A stretch of DNA of 64,000 nt from Parietichytrium sp. I65-24A (GCA_012862575.1 BLSF01000009.1:310001-374000), one strand, 5' to 3'. Positions 31,456 to 42,429 are shown, counted from the stretch's first letter. The notes: generated from the sequence alone by a model not told the origin. Made by a program: numbers and translations.

Positions 31456-32478
31456 TTACACCAAATGGCTTGGAGACTCGTTAAATAGCGACTTCAGAAT
31501 ATAGGCTTCGCCCAGAAGCTCTTCGATTCTGTTGATATCCCAGTCTCGAGTGGGCAAATTCTGCAAAAACATCATAAGGTCTTGAAATCCCATTCCTCGA
31601 AGTTGTTTCGTCCAGGTCACGAGAAGCGCGGCGCACACATATACATGAAAGTTATCGAATCCTTCCCGATCTTCAGCTAAATAAGTGTCCCAAAGGCGCA
31701 CGATTGAAGCAAGCTCGAGTTCTCGGACCAAGAGACAGTTCATCCACCGGAACGCAAACTGATTAAAGTTAACATTCTCGTTCAGCAGATGGTCGTGCAG
31801 CTGATGGTCAATACGCTGTATAATTCCTTGCAGTTTGTACACCATTCGCTGCAGTCCTGGCTGGCTCATCGTGTAATGGTCTTGGATTCCATCCAAGAGC
31901 TTGGTCAAGCACCAATAGCTGTCAGCCTCCACGGCATTCAATATCTCGGGGTCGAGTGTGGAAACGTCAAAATTGTTTATCTCCTCTAGGTCTCCCTTCG
32001 AAATCTGGTGGGCCAGGAACACAACGTAAAATGGTGTAACCAGGTCGTTCATGCCCTGGACGTAGCCGCTGGCAGGATGCCGGATGGCATATATGTAGAG
32101 TATCCTTTCGAAACTGCTTCGAACCTGGTCGCTGTGGAACACTGGCATACCGGGGTTGGTTCGTGGGATATCCAAAAGGATCTGACGAAGCATCTTTTGG
32201 TCTTCTTCAGATCGGTCTGCGTCCGAGCTTGCATAGTACATTGGGATGCATTCGAAGTACTCTTGTCTCTTTCGTTTGAGTGTGACTTCCCGCCTTTCAA
32301 ACTTGGTCGGAAGATATCCCAGCAGCAGCTGCCATACTGGCCCCCTAAATCGATCCGGAATCCGCGTCCAGCTCTCTCTCCTCAGCAGCTCCAAGTCAAT
32401 GTCTGCCTTGCCAAGGAACTGCTCAAACTTGATTTCTTTCGAGCTCAGCCTCGGCGCCTCCGCCGCCATGCCCGCCAT
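31456..32478 (-). CDS. TBC1D22: Rab GTPase-activating protein, TBC1D22 family
   Basis: 340 aa from ATG at 32,478 (a second ATG three codons later at 32,469 is equally possible). The frame extends upstream only to a GTG, so that part is UTR or promoter. The TBC domain fills residues about 35-330. The arginine finger is Arg106 in DIPRTNP and the glutamine finger is Gln141 in GYVQGMNDLVTPF, so it should be catalytically competent for Rab GTP hydrolysis. TBC1D22-specific wording is strong (ERILYIYAIRHPASGYVQG, EADSYWCLTKLLDGIQDHYT, FAFRWMNCLLVREL, RLWDTYLAEDREGF). It is much shorter than animal TBC1D22 at the N-terminus, where those proteins have a disordered tail. Probably acts at the Golgi or endosomes, as known for the family. 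Confidence 0.93.
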   Translation of the reverse strand: MAGMAAEAPRLSSKEIKFEQFLGKADIDLELLRRESWTRIPDRFRGPVWQLLLGYLPTKFERREVTLKRKRQEYFECIPMYYASSDADRSEEDQKMLRQILLDIPRTNPGMPVFHSDQVRSSFERILYIYAIRHPASGYVQGMNDLVTPFYVVFLAHQISKGDLEEINNFDVSTLDPEILNAVEADSYWCLTKLLDGIQDHYTMSQPGLQRMVYKLQGIIQRIDHQLHDHLLNENVNFNQFAFRWMNCLLVRELELASIVRLWDTYLAEDREGFDNFHVYVCAALLVTWTKQLRGMGFQDLMMFLQNLPTRDWDINRIEELLGEAYILKSLFNESPSHLV

Positions 32479-33270
32479 GCTTTTTCCCAACTCCCAGTAG
32501 CCCCCGTATTTCCCCGTTTCCCCAAGACGAATATGACACCTTCCACCTAGTTGCCTTTTCACGTATTGCGCGGGTTGGCGTTTCACCGATTCCCAGGGCA
32601 GCCCAGGGTCCTCAACCCCGCAACTCAAAGCAATAAAGCAACGGTGCGGACCCCAAAGCACACCTCTACTCCAACTAAAGAGCCCTCCGACGTGGTGTAT
32701 TTCTTCGTTAATTTCCTCCGATACCTAATCGACCGAGCCTAGCAGACTTTCCAACTTTTCGCTATCCGTCCTTGACACCGAAAGACTTGTGCAGAGTCGA
32801 ACACCCCTGGAGCAAAACCCAAGTACACTCCTAAAGTCTGCGCGTACCTCGCGACATACGCGCGCACACGCCGGTTGTGTGCACGGTTCCTACTGCTATA
32901 GCTACGCATACAGGTAGTGCGGTGGCACTTCTATCTATGCTCTATTGTGTCAGCTATTGTTGTGCAGCCTAAGAGTCCTAGGTCGGTAAAATTTGCTATG
33001 TATTTTTCTTGTCAAAGTTCAGAATTCAGATGCAATCATTTTATTCATCAAGAAAAAAAGGGAAGCTGAAGATAAACAAAAGTTCTCTTCTAGCGGTGTC
33101 TTGAACGATTCGAGCTTGCAAAAATCAGCTGTTTGCGGTCCTGGAAACGAAGCCCATCAACCTTCATGCCAAGTTCGTTTGATCTCGATAGGGATCACAT
33201 GATGGATGGAGTGAATGACCTCCACTTCATATGCAGGTTCCAAAGTGGCGCAGCTAACCCGCGATCTGAA

Positions 33271-33340
33271 CACAACACAACACAACACAACACAACACAA
33301 CACAACACAACACAACACAACACAACACAACACAACACAA
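33271..33340. repeat. (CACAA)14 pentanucleotide microsatellite
   Basis: Fourteen perfect 5-bp units followed by a partial CAC. Perfect identity suggests recent expansion. Confidence 0.97.
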
Positions 33341-34316
33341 CACGATAGGCTGAAAGGTTAAAAGTGGGTCCTGCCGGACCGATTCCCCAAAGGCGAGCTC
33401 ACGATATAGCAAACGTCGACGAGCGTTCCAAGAAAACAAATAGAACGCTAAGCATATTTGGTCCGTCGCTCACGAACTCTCCCGGGGAGAACTACACTGG
33501 ATAGCATGCCTCCAAGCTGCTCTCTATCAAAAAGTCATGAATTCACTTTCAATAGAACTAACTCAGAACTCATGTCTAAAAAAAAAAGGGGGTCAGGAAC
33601 CAGAAGCCAGGAGCCAGGAACCAGTATTTTGGAACCCAACGCGACTTGCTCGATGAATTTCATTACTTACATTCATTTCGATCGAGCAAGACAAACAACC
33701 TTCACAAACATCACAATCGCCTTCTCATCCTAGTTCATTACCCCAGCAGATGATCTACTGCGGTAGTTACCCATAGTCCCCTCCTTCCAGAAAACTCTAC
33801 CTCTGTTACTGGAACGAGGAGGCTTCTCTCTCCTAATCCTCCTCAAACTGGCTCTACCTACCACCTGTATAGCAATCTGATAGGATCTCCATTAGAAACC
33901 ATAAGCATACTACCACAGCTAGACTACTCGTACTCTTCCCATCCTAATAGATTCGCTACCTCGTGCTACGAGTCCTACCGCAGCATAGCTACATCTATCT
34001 GATTCAGCAGTGGTAAAGAAAAGTCCAACGAGTGCTACCAAGCAGGTAGTAATCCGCTAACCATCCATGCCCATTACGCGAACCCATATCCGCACTATTA
34101 GGGCCAAAGGTCGCGCACTCGCTGAAGAAGAGGCTAGTCGTAACGGTAAGAGTCATTTGCACAGAGAGAGAGAGAGAGCGAGAGAGGGAGAGGCGTAGGT
34201 GAGGGGACCGGGAGAAGGCAGGGGGCCAGTGAGAGGACTCTGAATTCTCGGCAAATATCTTGCGAGTCCCAGCCCACAAGTGTGGGTAGCTGCGGTGGGG
34301 AAGGGTGAGCGTCCAA

Positions 34317-34337
34317 TTGTTGTTGTTGTTGTTGTTG
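34317..34337. repeat. (TTG)7 microsatellite in the 5' region of the GTPase-WH2 gene
   Basis: Seven TTG units about 75 bp upstream of the start codon, so likely in the 5' UTR. Confidence 0.85.
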
Positions 34338-34412
34338 TTTGAACTTGCTGTTGTGAGTGAAGTCGCTGGACTTGGCAGTGAAGTTTGAAGTTTGGCCTGT
34401 TGGCCTGGGACG

Positions 34413-36923
34413 ATGGGAGAGAAGAAATGGTTCGGCAGTGACTGGAGCTCGTCTTCGGGGATGGCGCACTCCGGGGCGCAGACGGCTCTTAATCTGGCCG
34501 CGAAAGGATTCGCTGGGCTTATGGGGAATGCATTGGCGCAGGCCTCGGAGGTGGTGGACTACAGGCCTCGTAGCGTGTCCGAGGGCGGCCTTGATAGCGG
34601 CCTCTCGGCGAGCTACTTGGAAGGCAAGGCGCGTGGACTTGCAAAGCTTGGCGGAGGGTGGAACCACGTCGCGGCGATCGGCGCGTCGCATGGACATGCT
34701 GTCAGTGCTCAGAGGCAGGCGCTGCGGAGAAGAAACAGCAGTTCAGGAATGTCACAAGCGTCAAGGTCGTCAGCTCGATCCAGTGCTACTGTTTCGCGTC
34801 GGAGACCCGTGCAAACGTATCAGGCTGACTTTAACCATCGGTCATTCCGCATTGCCAAAAAACTCGAAGACGACGTGGAAATGACCTGTGTTGTAGTTGG
34901 CCCACCTGGTTCTGGAAAGTCTTCCGTGTCAAAGGCTTTCTGTGAACCTCTTGATGGCTTTACAGTTCCCGAATCGGCCGAAGCGCAGGAGGCTTACTCT
35001 GGCTCGAGCCAAAATTCGGCGCTACTGCAAGCCATCCTGCGCACCAAGATGCACAATACCAGCCTCTACTTTGGTAAGCGTTTGGTGAAAGTGCAAATTT
35101 GGGATATGAAGAATCTGAACAAAATGCCCAGAGAGGTTGCACTTTCAGTGCTGAGGTCTGCCAATGCGATTGTCTTTTGCCTCGATGTCACAAATCGTGA
35201 GAGCTTAGAGGAGCTCGGTCCATGGTACGAGCTTGCGAGGGAGGCTGTGCGCAGAGAAGACGTGACGATGTACTTGTTCGCAAACAAAATCGACCGTACA
35301 CGTCAACGAAGGATTAGCTTGGAGGAGGCTGTAATGATCGCCCATCGTCTCAATCTCAAGTTGGTGGAAGGAAGTACGAAAGGTAGCCTCCGTCGCTACG
35401 TCCGAAAGTCTTTTGAGGCGTTGGTCTTGGAAACGGTAGAAATGCAGCTGCAGGTGCTCAAATCTGACGCTGAATGGCAGTCGGAGATCCCCTTTGAGCC
35501 GCTTAAAGGTCTGCCCAAAGAAAAGGAGACATTGGAGGCCAAAATAGAGCGTGGATTTTGGCGAGTGTTCAGATTCTTCGTGCGAATGTTCCGATCGAAC
35601 AGCTCAAAGGTTCAGTCTGCTGTAACGATCGAACCTGTCAAAGCGCTGGAGGACATCAGCCTTACGCTAGACGGGTTCATTGATAGCCTGTCTCGTGCCA
35701 CCCGAGCGACTTGGCTGGAGCTTGGGGCCATAGAAGTTGTGAGATTTTCGTCTCAACAGCACTTGATTAGAAATGTTGTGGAAAGTACACTTCGACGAGA
35801 TGAGGTGGCCTGCCCTCTTGGCTGCGGAGAGGCCATTTTTGACAATGCCGAGAGCATTCAAGAACACATAGGTGAAAAATGCATCAACCGAAAAGTACAC
35901 TGTCCCCTGGGCTGTGAAGTCCGGGTACCCAAGTCTCGCATGCAAGAACACATCAAGAATGACTGCGACAAACGTGTGCTCCTCTGCTCTACTTGTAGTG
36001 GGCTGCACGAGGCGTCAGAGTTTGCCCTTCACTCGCACCGTTGGCAGTCCACGGCTCTTGCGTTGTGGAAAAGCGAAGACTTGTGCCATTTCTTGGATAG
36101 TGAAGTAAGCCCGTCATCAGCACTGGAATATAAAGAGAGCGACATTTGCGCGACCGGCCATGAGCTTCTGAACGACGTGGCGAGGGCCAGGATTAGTGAA
36201 AAGTTAAGGATTGATCTAGACGCGCTTTTGAGCGGGTATCTTCAACCCTATTCCCCCAAAGCGCCCGAAAAGGCGCCGTCAAGCCCCATTTCCACCGCAA
36301 GAGTTTTGCTCGAAGCTGACGGCGTGGAGGTCCAAAACGAGCTTGCCCCCGTCGCACTCCACTTAGAGCCAAGTATGGAGGTGGTGCAGAGGGTCATCGA
36401 TGTAAAAGCAAAAGCCGAAACCTTCGTGGAGAGCCCGGAGGAGCTAATTGCCTCACCAGCACCAGCTTTACGAGAAGAGGGAAAAGTTGAGCCCCATTCT
36501 CTGGACAGCTCTATGGGGCAAGGCCGCAAGATTAATTTGATGGCTGGAATCGCTGGATTTGATCGCTCAAACCTTAAGCGAACGCCGACCAAAACTGATA
36601 GTGACCTCATCCCTGGCGCCCCAACCAAGGCTAATGGAGGTGTCCCAAATTTGATCGCCGGCATCGCTGGTTTTGACAAGTCCAGTTTGAGGAAAACTTC
36701 GAACGGCAAAGGAGAGGCGCAAACACCAAAGAAAAACAACCTGATCGCGGGAATCGCCAATTTTGATCGGTCGTCCCTGAAAAGCACTCCTCGTAAGGAC
36801 GAGCTGGAGAATCCCGCAAGTCCCAAGTCTACAGGAAATCCTCTCATGGACGCACTTGCGGACGCTCTCGAAAAGAGGCGCCACGTGATAATCGACAGTG
36901 ATGATGATGAGTTTAACCAGTGA
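34413..36923 (+). CDS. Ras/Rab-like GTPase fused to TRAF zinc fingers, SAM-like region and WH2-like repeats
   Basis: 836 aa, single exon, first ATG (an in-frame TTG upstream was ignored). Residues 1-150 are Ser/Arg-rich and probably disordered. Residues 156-340 are a small-GTPase fold with P-loop GPPGSGKS (163-170). The G3 position reads WDMKN (230-234) instead of WDxxG. G4 is NKID (291-294), and a possible G5 is EGSTKG (319-324). Residues about 466-545 hold TRAF-type zinc fingers (CPLGCGEAIF...H..C; CPLGCEVRV...H...C). Residues about 551-615 resemble a SAM domain. Three repeats follow near 707, 745 and 775 (LMAGIAGFDRSNLKRT, LIAGIAGFDKSSLRKT, LIAGIANFDRSSLKST). They match the WH2/thymosin-beta actin-monomer-binding pattern. 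The end, LADALEKRRHVIIDSDDDEF, resembles the central-acidic tail of Arp2/3 activators, but the usual terminal Trp is missing. A GTPase-controlled actin regulator is inferred. Confidence 0.9.
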   Translation: MGEKKWFGSDWSSSSGMAHSGAQTALNLAAKGFAGLMGNALAQASEVVDYRPRSVSEGGLDSGLSASYLEGKARGLAKLGGGWNHVAAIGASHGHAVSAQRQALRRRNSSSGMSQASRSSARSSATVSRRRPVQTYQADFNHRSFRIAKKLEDDVEMTCVVVGPPGSGKSSVSKAFCEPLDGFTVPESAEAQEAYSGSSQNSALLQAILRTKMHNTSLYFGKRLVKVQIWDMKNLNKMPREVALSVLRSANAIVFCLDVTNRESLEELGPWYELAREAVRREDVTMYLFANKIDRTRQRRISLEEAVMIAHRLNLKLVEGSTKGSLRRYVRKSFEALVLETVEMQLQVLKSDAEWQSEIPFEPLKGLPKEKETLEAKIERGFWRVFRFFVRMFRSNSSKVQSAVTIEPVKALEDISLTLDGFIDSLSRATRATWLELGAIEVVRFSSQQHLIRNVVESTLRRDEVACPLGCGEAIFDNAESIQEHIGEKCINRKVHCPLGCEVRVPKSRMQEHIKNDCDKRVLLCSTCSGLHEASEFALHSHRWQSTALALWKSEDLCHFLDSEVSPSSALEYKESDICATGHELLNDVARARISEKLRIDLDALLSGYLQPYSPKAPEKAPSSPISTARVLLEADGVEVQNELAPVALHLEPSMEVVQRVIDVKAKAETFVESPEELIASPAPALREEGKVEPHSLDSSMGQGRKINLMAGIAGFDRSNLKRTPTKTDSDLIPGAPTKANGGVPNLIAGIAGFDKSSLRKTSNGKGEAQTPKKNNLIAGIANFDRSSLKSTPRKDELENPASPKSTGNPLMDALADALEKRRHVIIDSDDDEFNQ

Positions 36924-37470
36924 TGGATGGGTGGAGGCGAACAGCTTTACTTCTTCTCTATCTATATTCATTTTAACCAATTTTGTTTTGCTTGTGCTTG
37001 TTTTTTAATTTTTGGAAGGCTAATTTGCCCTTGTTTCGTCAGGTCTTGCTCTAGCAAATCTGGAGCGAGAAGTCAAATAAAATAGAAAGATTTGTTCAAG
37101 GGTTTTGTATACGTATAGGTGGTTGAAAAAAAAGGGAAGGGGTGGCACATCGTCAGGTTTTAAAGATTTTGATTCTCATTTGGCGAGCAAAGAGTAATCA
37201 ACGAACAGAGCAAAGCAGCAAGAGAAAAGAGGTCACACACAAGTTTGTAAACAGCAAGCGCTGCCAGACATCAGAGCAAAAGTGAAATGAACGCTTGGCG
37301 GAGGCGTCGCAGCCACTTGAGCTCCTCTGAAAGGTCCCCGGTCGCATTCTGGGCACGTGTCGCCGGTATTAGACAAATTTGGGAGAGATATCCGCACCCA
37401 GCTTTTTGAGAAAGCAAAGGGCAAATAGTTTCAGCACAGGAAAGCGAGGTTCAAAGAGAGGCGTTTACGA
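36924..37470. other. Convergent 3' intergenic region
   Basis: 547 bp between the GTPase-WH2 and bHLH stop codons. A candidate poly(A) signal AATAAA lies at 37,076-37,081 for the plus-strand gene. No gene is seen. Confidence 0.45.
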
Positions 37471-37956
37471 TCATCTGTAGCGATCGTAATCCTCGTCGTC
37501 GTGCTCCATGACAGTGTCAGGTCGATCCTTCTTTTCCTTGAGCTTGTCTACAGCTGCACTGAGAATGCTGAGGCGGGCGCCCTTTTTGTTGTCCTTCACC
37601 TGGAGCATGCTTCCGAGCTGATCGAAGAGCCCGTTCACGTTCGACCTGCGCTCCTTTTCGCGCTTGGACTTTTTGGCCTTGCGAGCCTCGAGCCGCTCCT
37701 GGCGGCGCTGCTGGCGTTCCTCATTTGTCAGCTGCTTGCGCTTGGACTTTTTGTCCTTCTTATCCGTGGACGACCTGAAGAACTTTTCCTTGATGTCGTC
37801 CAGCGACCACCGCAGTCCTCCGAACGAAGTGTTCGAATCCCGGTCGGCGCTGTTTCGGTTCGAGCTTCCGCTGAACGGTCTCATGAACAAATTCTTCACC
37901 TCCTCAATCGACCACCGCGAGCCGCTCTCCGTTTTCGAGTCATGTTTCGGCGCCAT
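37471..37956 (-). CDS. Basic helix-loop-helix protein
   Basis: 161 aa from the only credible ATG (AAG just before it, A at -3). Residues 70-104 are very basic (a nuclear-localisation-like stretch). Residues about 96-142 fit a bHLH. In the basic part KREKERRSNVN, Glu100 is at the E9 position and Arg103/Arg104 at positions 12-13, as needed for E-box contact. Helix 1 is NVNGLFDQLGSML, the loop contains DNKKG, and helix 2 is RLSILSAAVDKLKEKK. No leucine zipper or PAS domain follows; the end is acidic (EHDDEDYDRYR). Near the N-terminus two similar short motifs repeat: RWSIEEVKNLFMR (14-26) and RWSLDDIKEKFFR (49-61), each W-S-[IL]-[ED]-[ED]-[VI]-K. This is a putative transcription factor; targets are unknown. 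Upstream DNA is full of microsatellites. Confidence 0.8.
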   Translation of the reverse strand: MAPKHDSKTESGSRWSIEEVKNLFMRPFSGSSNRNSADRDSNTSFGGLRWSLDDIKEKFFRSSTDKKDKKSKRKQLTNEERQQRRQERLEARKAKKSKREKERRSNVNGLFDQLGSMLQVKDNKKGARLSILSAAVDKLKEKKDRPDTVMEHDDEDYDRYR

Positions 37957-38271
37957 CTTCTCAAGCACAGCACGCTCCTCGCTCACCTTTCCCGTACCGA
38001 GATTGAAATTGAAACTGGAATCGAGATTAGCTGCCAACGCTCCACGATCAACAAACCGCAGACCCCGCCGTCGACCCCGAGGAGGGCGCCACACGCAAGC
38101 ACCCACACGCACGTACAACCAAGCAAGCACGTAAGCAAGTAAGCAAGCAAGCAAGCAAGGCCAGCCAGAGACGGACGCACCGAGGGACCGCGAGGATGAG
38201 AGACTGACACACTGACACTCGGACACACTGAGAGACTGAGCCAACGCAGAGAGAGGCACTCGCTCACTGCT

Positions 38272-38310
<39 letters not shown>

Positions 38311-38337
38311 TGTTGTTGTTGCTGTTTTGGTGCGGCG

Positions 38338-38460
38338 ACTGAGAGAGAGAAAGAGAGAGGGAGAGAGAGAAAGAGAGAGAGAGGGAAGAAGAGGGAGAGA
38401 GAGAGACAGAGGGAGAGGAGAGAAAAAGAGAGAAAGATAAAAAGTGTGTAGAGAGAGAGA
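38338..38460. repeat. GA-rich microsatellite block with adjacent TTG repeats
   Basis: An imperfect (GA)n/(GAGAGG)n purine block lies directly after TTG/GATGTTG repeats at 38,270-38,325. It sits 300-500 bp upstream of the bHLH start and could lie in its promoter or 5' UTR. Confidence 0.85.
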
Positions 38461-41400
38461 ACATGTGCGTGTGTAGTGTGTGTCTCCTCCGTGTGTGTTC
38501 CAATTTTGGACAGGTTCTTAGCTGAAGACGTGGGAGGACTTAAGCGCCGATGGCACTCCAAGTTTCCAACTACTGAGTACCAGATAGATAGATAGATACT
38601 CTTATTCTCTCTCTGCCTATCCCTCAGGCGCATTTCCTACGCATGTAGCCGCACGATAGGACCCTCTTACTAGACTTCTTACCCCTCCCCCGTACATCAC
38701 CGAGCAATTCTACAGTTAAATATAGCCGCCGATTACCCTCTCCCACGACTGCGCACACGCGCCTACGAGTGCGGTCAGGTCTACTACCAATATGGATAGC
38801 CTTGCGTTAGGACCACGAGTTCCCTACTTTACTACCAAGTCTTATTGTATAGACTAGCGCAAGATCCCTCTGCCTTGGGAGGGAAGGCGAAGGAGAAGGA
38901 AGGAGGGAGGGCAGTGCAGGAAGAAGGAGAAGCAACCACTCACAGTACTCACAAAGCGAGCGAGAGAGGGCCAAGAGCTCGCTCTGAGAGAGTAGCGTTT
39001 CCAAATAAATTCTTTCATTTCTCCGTTAAGTTCATTTTAAATTAACAAAGTAACAGTGAGAAACAATCTCAGGCGGAGAGAGGGAGGGAGGGAGGGAGGG
39101 AAATAGCTATGTGCGTTTAAGCGAGTGCTAGGTGAGTGTGCGAGGGAGTGTGTACACGTGCAGCAGCGGTGGAAAGAGGAGAGCCATTGCTCACAAATTT
39201 AGATTTTAAGATCAAGATCAAGATCATTCAGGTCACAGGTCACACAATGCGCGAGAAGGAGAAATGAGAATGAGACTGAGACTGAGGATGAAAAAGAGAG
39301 GAAAGAGAGAAGAGAGTTCAACAGCGAGTAGCCGGCCCCCTAAAAACCCTTTTTACAAAAAGTAATTGGTATTTTATACAAGTTTCATTGGCTTTGGCGA
39401 GATGGTGACATGGTGAAATGGTCAAGTGGGAAAGATACATTGGTATTTCTCGCGCAGACGAAGAAGCTGACGCTGGTGACACTGACGCTGGTTATGGTGG
39501 GCGAGCGAGTGAGCGAGAAGATCACCGAGTGCCTCGAGTGCCTTGCCTGCTGACATGTGAGTTCGGGTTTCTCGCAGCGTTCCCGCTCATTTCCGCTTTC
39601 ACTTGGCAAAGCTTTCACTGCGGTGTGGTTGTAAGACTCTGTACTTGCCCAGTGGAGAGTCACTGCGAAGAGCGGCGAGTGGTAAGCCTCGAGTGGTAAG
39701 CTGCCAGTGAGATTCAGCTTTGCATCTCCGCAGCTGAGATCGCAGATAGTAGACGGAGACCGCCTGGAGAGCGTTGGAAGGCGTTTGGTGCACAACTTTT
39801 GCCAGCCAGCCTTGCTTGAATCGCGAAATCAACACATGCATTTAGACTCCCCAATTCCTTGAGCAAAGCGGCGCCGTCCTCCGCTCGCGAGCAACGCACT
39901 AGTACTAGTACTGGTAGCGTCAGTCACTCAATCTTGACTCGTCAGCAGAAGAAAAAAAAGAAGGAAAACAAATTAAAAACTGTGCTCGTTGTGCTTGTGC
40001 AAATCACAGATGTGCATTCCTTCCATTTCGCCGGAAGCACTTGGCGACATGTCTACTACCGGTTACTATACTGGTGCCAGTAGAAGTCGGCGATGGTTGC
40101 AAGCTCTGTGAATGAGACCTGTGAGTTCACAACTGTCGAAAAGCAGAATCCAAATCTCAGCATTTACGAAAACCAGGTGCGTGCCACTTCCTCTCCCAGA
40201 GTTTTCTCTAGAAGGGGCTCCACCTGATCCACTTTCCTGCACCGTCCAACCGCAAACACTCTCATCAACGCCGCTCGTACTGCCTCTCCTTTCTCGTTCC
40301 ACCTGACCCGACCTGACTGACACTCCCGCTTCACTTAACTCTCCCGCAACACTAATAATCTAAAAGTATAGAAAGTTTAAAGCGCGCATCTGTGACCGTC
40401 CCACGGCCGGTGAGGATCATCATGACCAACCCAATTGGCCTCGGAGTCTTATTCGTATTCCCTGATGAAGTAGTATGCGATGCGGTGGAAGAAGAAGGGA
40501 GAGAGAGGGTGTGCACGCGCGAGCGTCTACCTAGAGCACTTCGTACTCAGTACTCTCATGTCACTCATGTCCATGTGAGTGGAGAAGAAAGTTTGTGCAA
40601 AGCTGTGAATTTTTCTTTCGCTTGATTGTTGATAAGTTAGCAAGAAATGGTTTGGTGTTTGGCAAGGTTTTTGGAGTGACTTCTTTGGTGGTTCCAAAAT
40701 CAACATTTAATTAATAGTTTTCGACCCTAGTGCTCAGTTGTCGTTGTTTCTGAAGAGTTGGCTTTCGGGGCTGCGTGAAGATCACGGCTGCGATACTCGG
40801 TCCGTTCACATAGTTCACAACTGCAATAAGAATAGAACGATTCGCGAGTCTGTTCGCACTGCAATTTGTGCGTCAGTCCATCTATAATCCGAATTCTACA
40901 CACGTTTCTTGGCATATGAAAAACTGTGGAAGAAAAAAACAACGGTGCGACTCGGAAGTGGTTGTGGCGTGACTTCTGCTCTCCGAGAGGTATTCGCGGA
41001 TGCCGGTCTGGAAACACTTCACGGCACACTTATTAGACCGAGTGAGGTTGTGGAGAACGCTCGTTTGCACCCTCAACGAGCTCACTGTTGATATCCGTGC
41101 ATCCGGCTTGAGACGCCCCACCAAGGCGTCAGCGAGCTTCTCGGTCCCGGTATCGGTACTGATTAAGCTTGCCGGTATCAGCACCAGCGCCTGTGCCGAC
41201 CGTGCTAGTACTGCAGCAGTTTGCCTGGCTCCGCGTGCCCCAAGCGGAGATACAGAAAGAGACTGCAGGCAGGCATTTTCCGCGCTTGGTGCCTAGTACG
41301 GCCTGGTAGGACCTGAAATGCGTGTGCATAAATGCGCGCAAACCGAAAGGTAACCGATACTCGCTGCGCCAGATGCGCCAGGCATCGACCGATGGATCTA

Positions 41401-42416
41401 CCTTGTGCCATGATTGTCAATCAAAAAGGCTCGTTCGCGTCTTGATGATTTATAAATGTATTGAGGATCGCTCCTATCGCTCCTGTCTTTCCCGTCCTAC
41501 TCATCTAAAATAGACAGCGTATCTGTGAGGTCTGTGAGGGCTTTCTTCTCGACTCTGCAGATGCTAATGAGAAGTATGAGAAGGGCTTTTTGCAAATGCG
41601 AGCTGGACGACACAGAATTCTAGAAGTGCTGCACCGTTTCTATTGTTATGACCCAACCGCGTGTGCTAAGACACTCCAAGGTCTTGTTTTGGATCTGCGT
41701 CTTAACATAGTAATAGTGTCTGCTATTGAAGCAGGGAAAGCAGGCGCAAGCCCACTTTTTTTTAAACACGATTCTTGGTTGGCAGGAACGAACAATGCAA
41801 AGAGTTCAGAACATCAGATTTCAGAATTCATTCAGACTAATACTCATTAATCATTATTCAGTATCTGACAGTACAATTAGTTGCATGCTTGAGGGCTCAG
41901 CATCGCAGTTTTCTTAGTTCTGTTTTGATTGTTTTGATTCCTCTGTCTCCGTTCGTCTCCTGCTTCCTCCTCTTCCTCGGAACGAGAACTGACCGTCACA
42001 GCTAAGTTTTTGCCAACAGTGTTGAGTTCCGTTTCCATGGAACTGTGCAAGTGGCCACGCTCCCAAAAGGTGGTCCAGCATACCACGTAACACCAGGAAG
42101 GAGGCGCCCACGCCGTAGAACCAGCGCGATCGCATATGTCACATGCACATGGCACATGGCACGCATTGTCTACGATCATGTCATGTCATGCCATGTCGTG
42201 CCCGCTGCTGCTGTTGTGTGGCCTTTGAAAACGGCGTTTGGCAGTCTCTCCGCAAAGTCTTGAGATGATAAAGTCGTTTCGAGAAGTTGTTGCAACAAAT
42301 ACGGTGGAGTCGAGCGTGCGGCCCGATTGCGAGCAGCAGTAACCGCTGCCCGTCATCATGCCACCGCCATCCACCTTTGGCTGCTGTACCGAGCTTTCCG
42401 AGGCACCGTAGTATCA

Positions 42417-42429
42417 GGGGGGGGGGGGG
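42417..42429. repeat. Poly(G) run of 13
   Basis: G13 homopolymer. Length may be uncertain in assembly. Confidence 0.85.

Larger units (their letters stand above)
32479..34412. other. 1.9-kb divergent intergenic region with pentanucleotide repeat
   Basis: Between the TBC1D22 and GTPase-WH2 genes. It contains the (CACAA)14 array, a CTA/TAG-dense island at about 33,730-34,130, a GA-rich run at 34,160-34,195 and (TTG)7 at 34,317-34,337, shortly upstream of the GTPase start. No gene is supported. Confidence 0.45.

Noticed and set aside
37830-37846. GTTCGAATCCCGG resembling a tRNA T-arm
   Set aside because: Inside the bHLH coding sequence, with no matching acceptor stem or anticodon arm around it.
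37501-38142. Plus-strand frames of 150-210 codons opposite the bHLH gene
   Set aside because: Leu/Arg-rich shadows of the bHLH coding strand, which has a recognisable domain.
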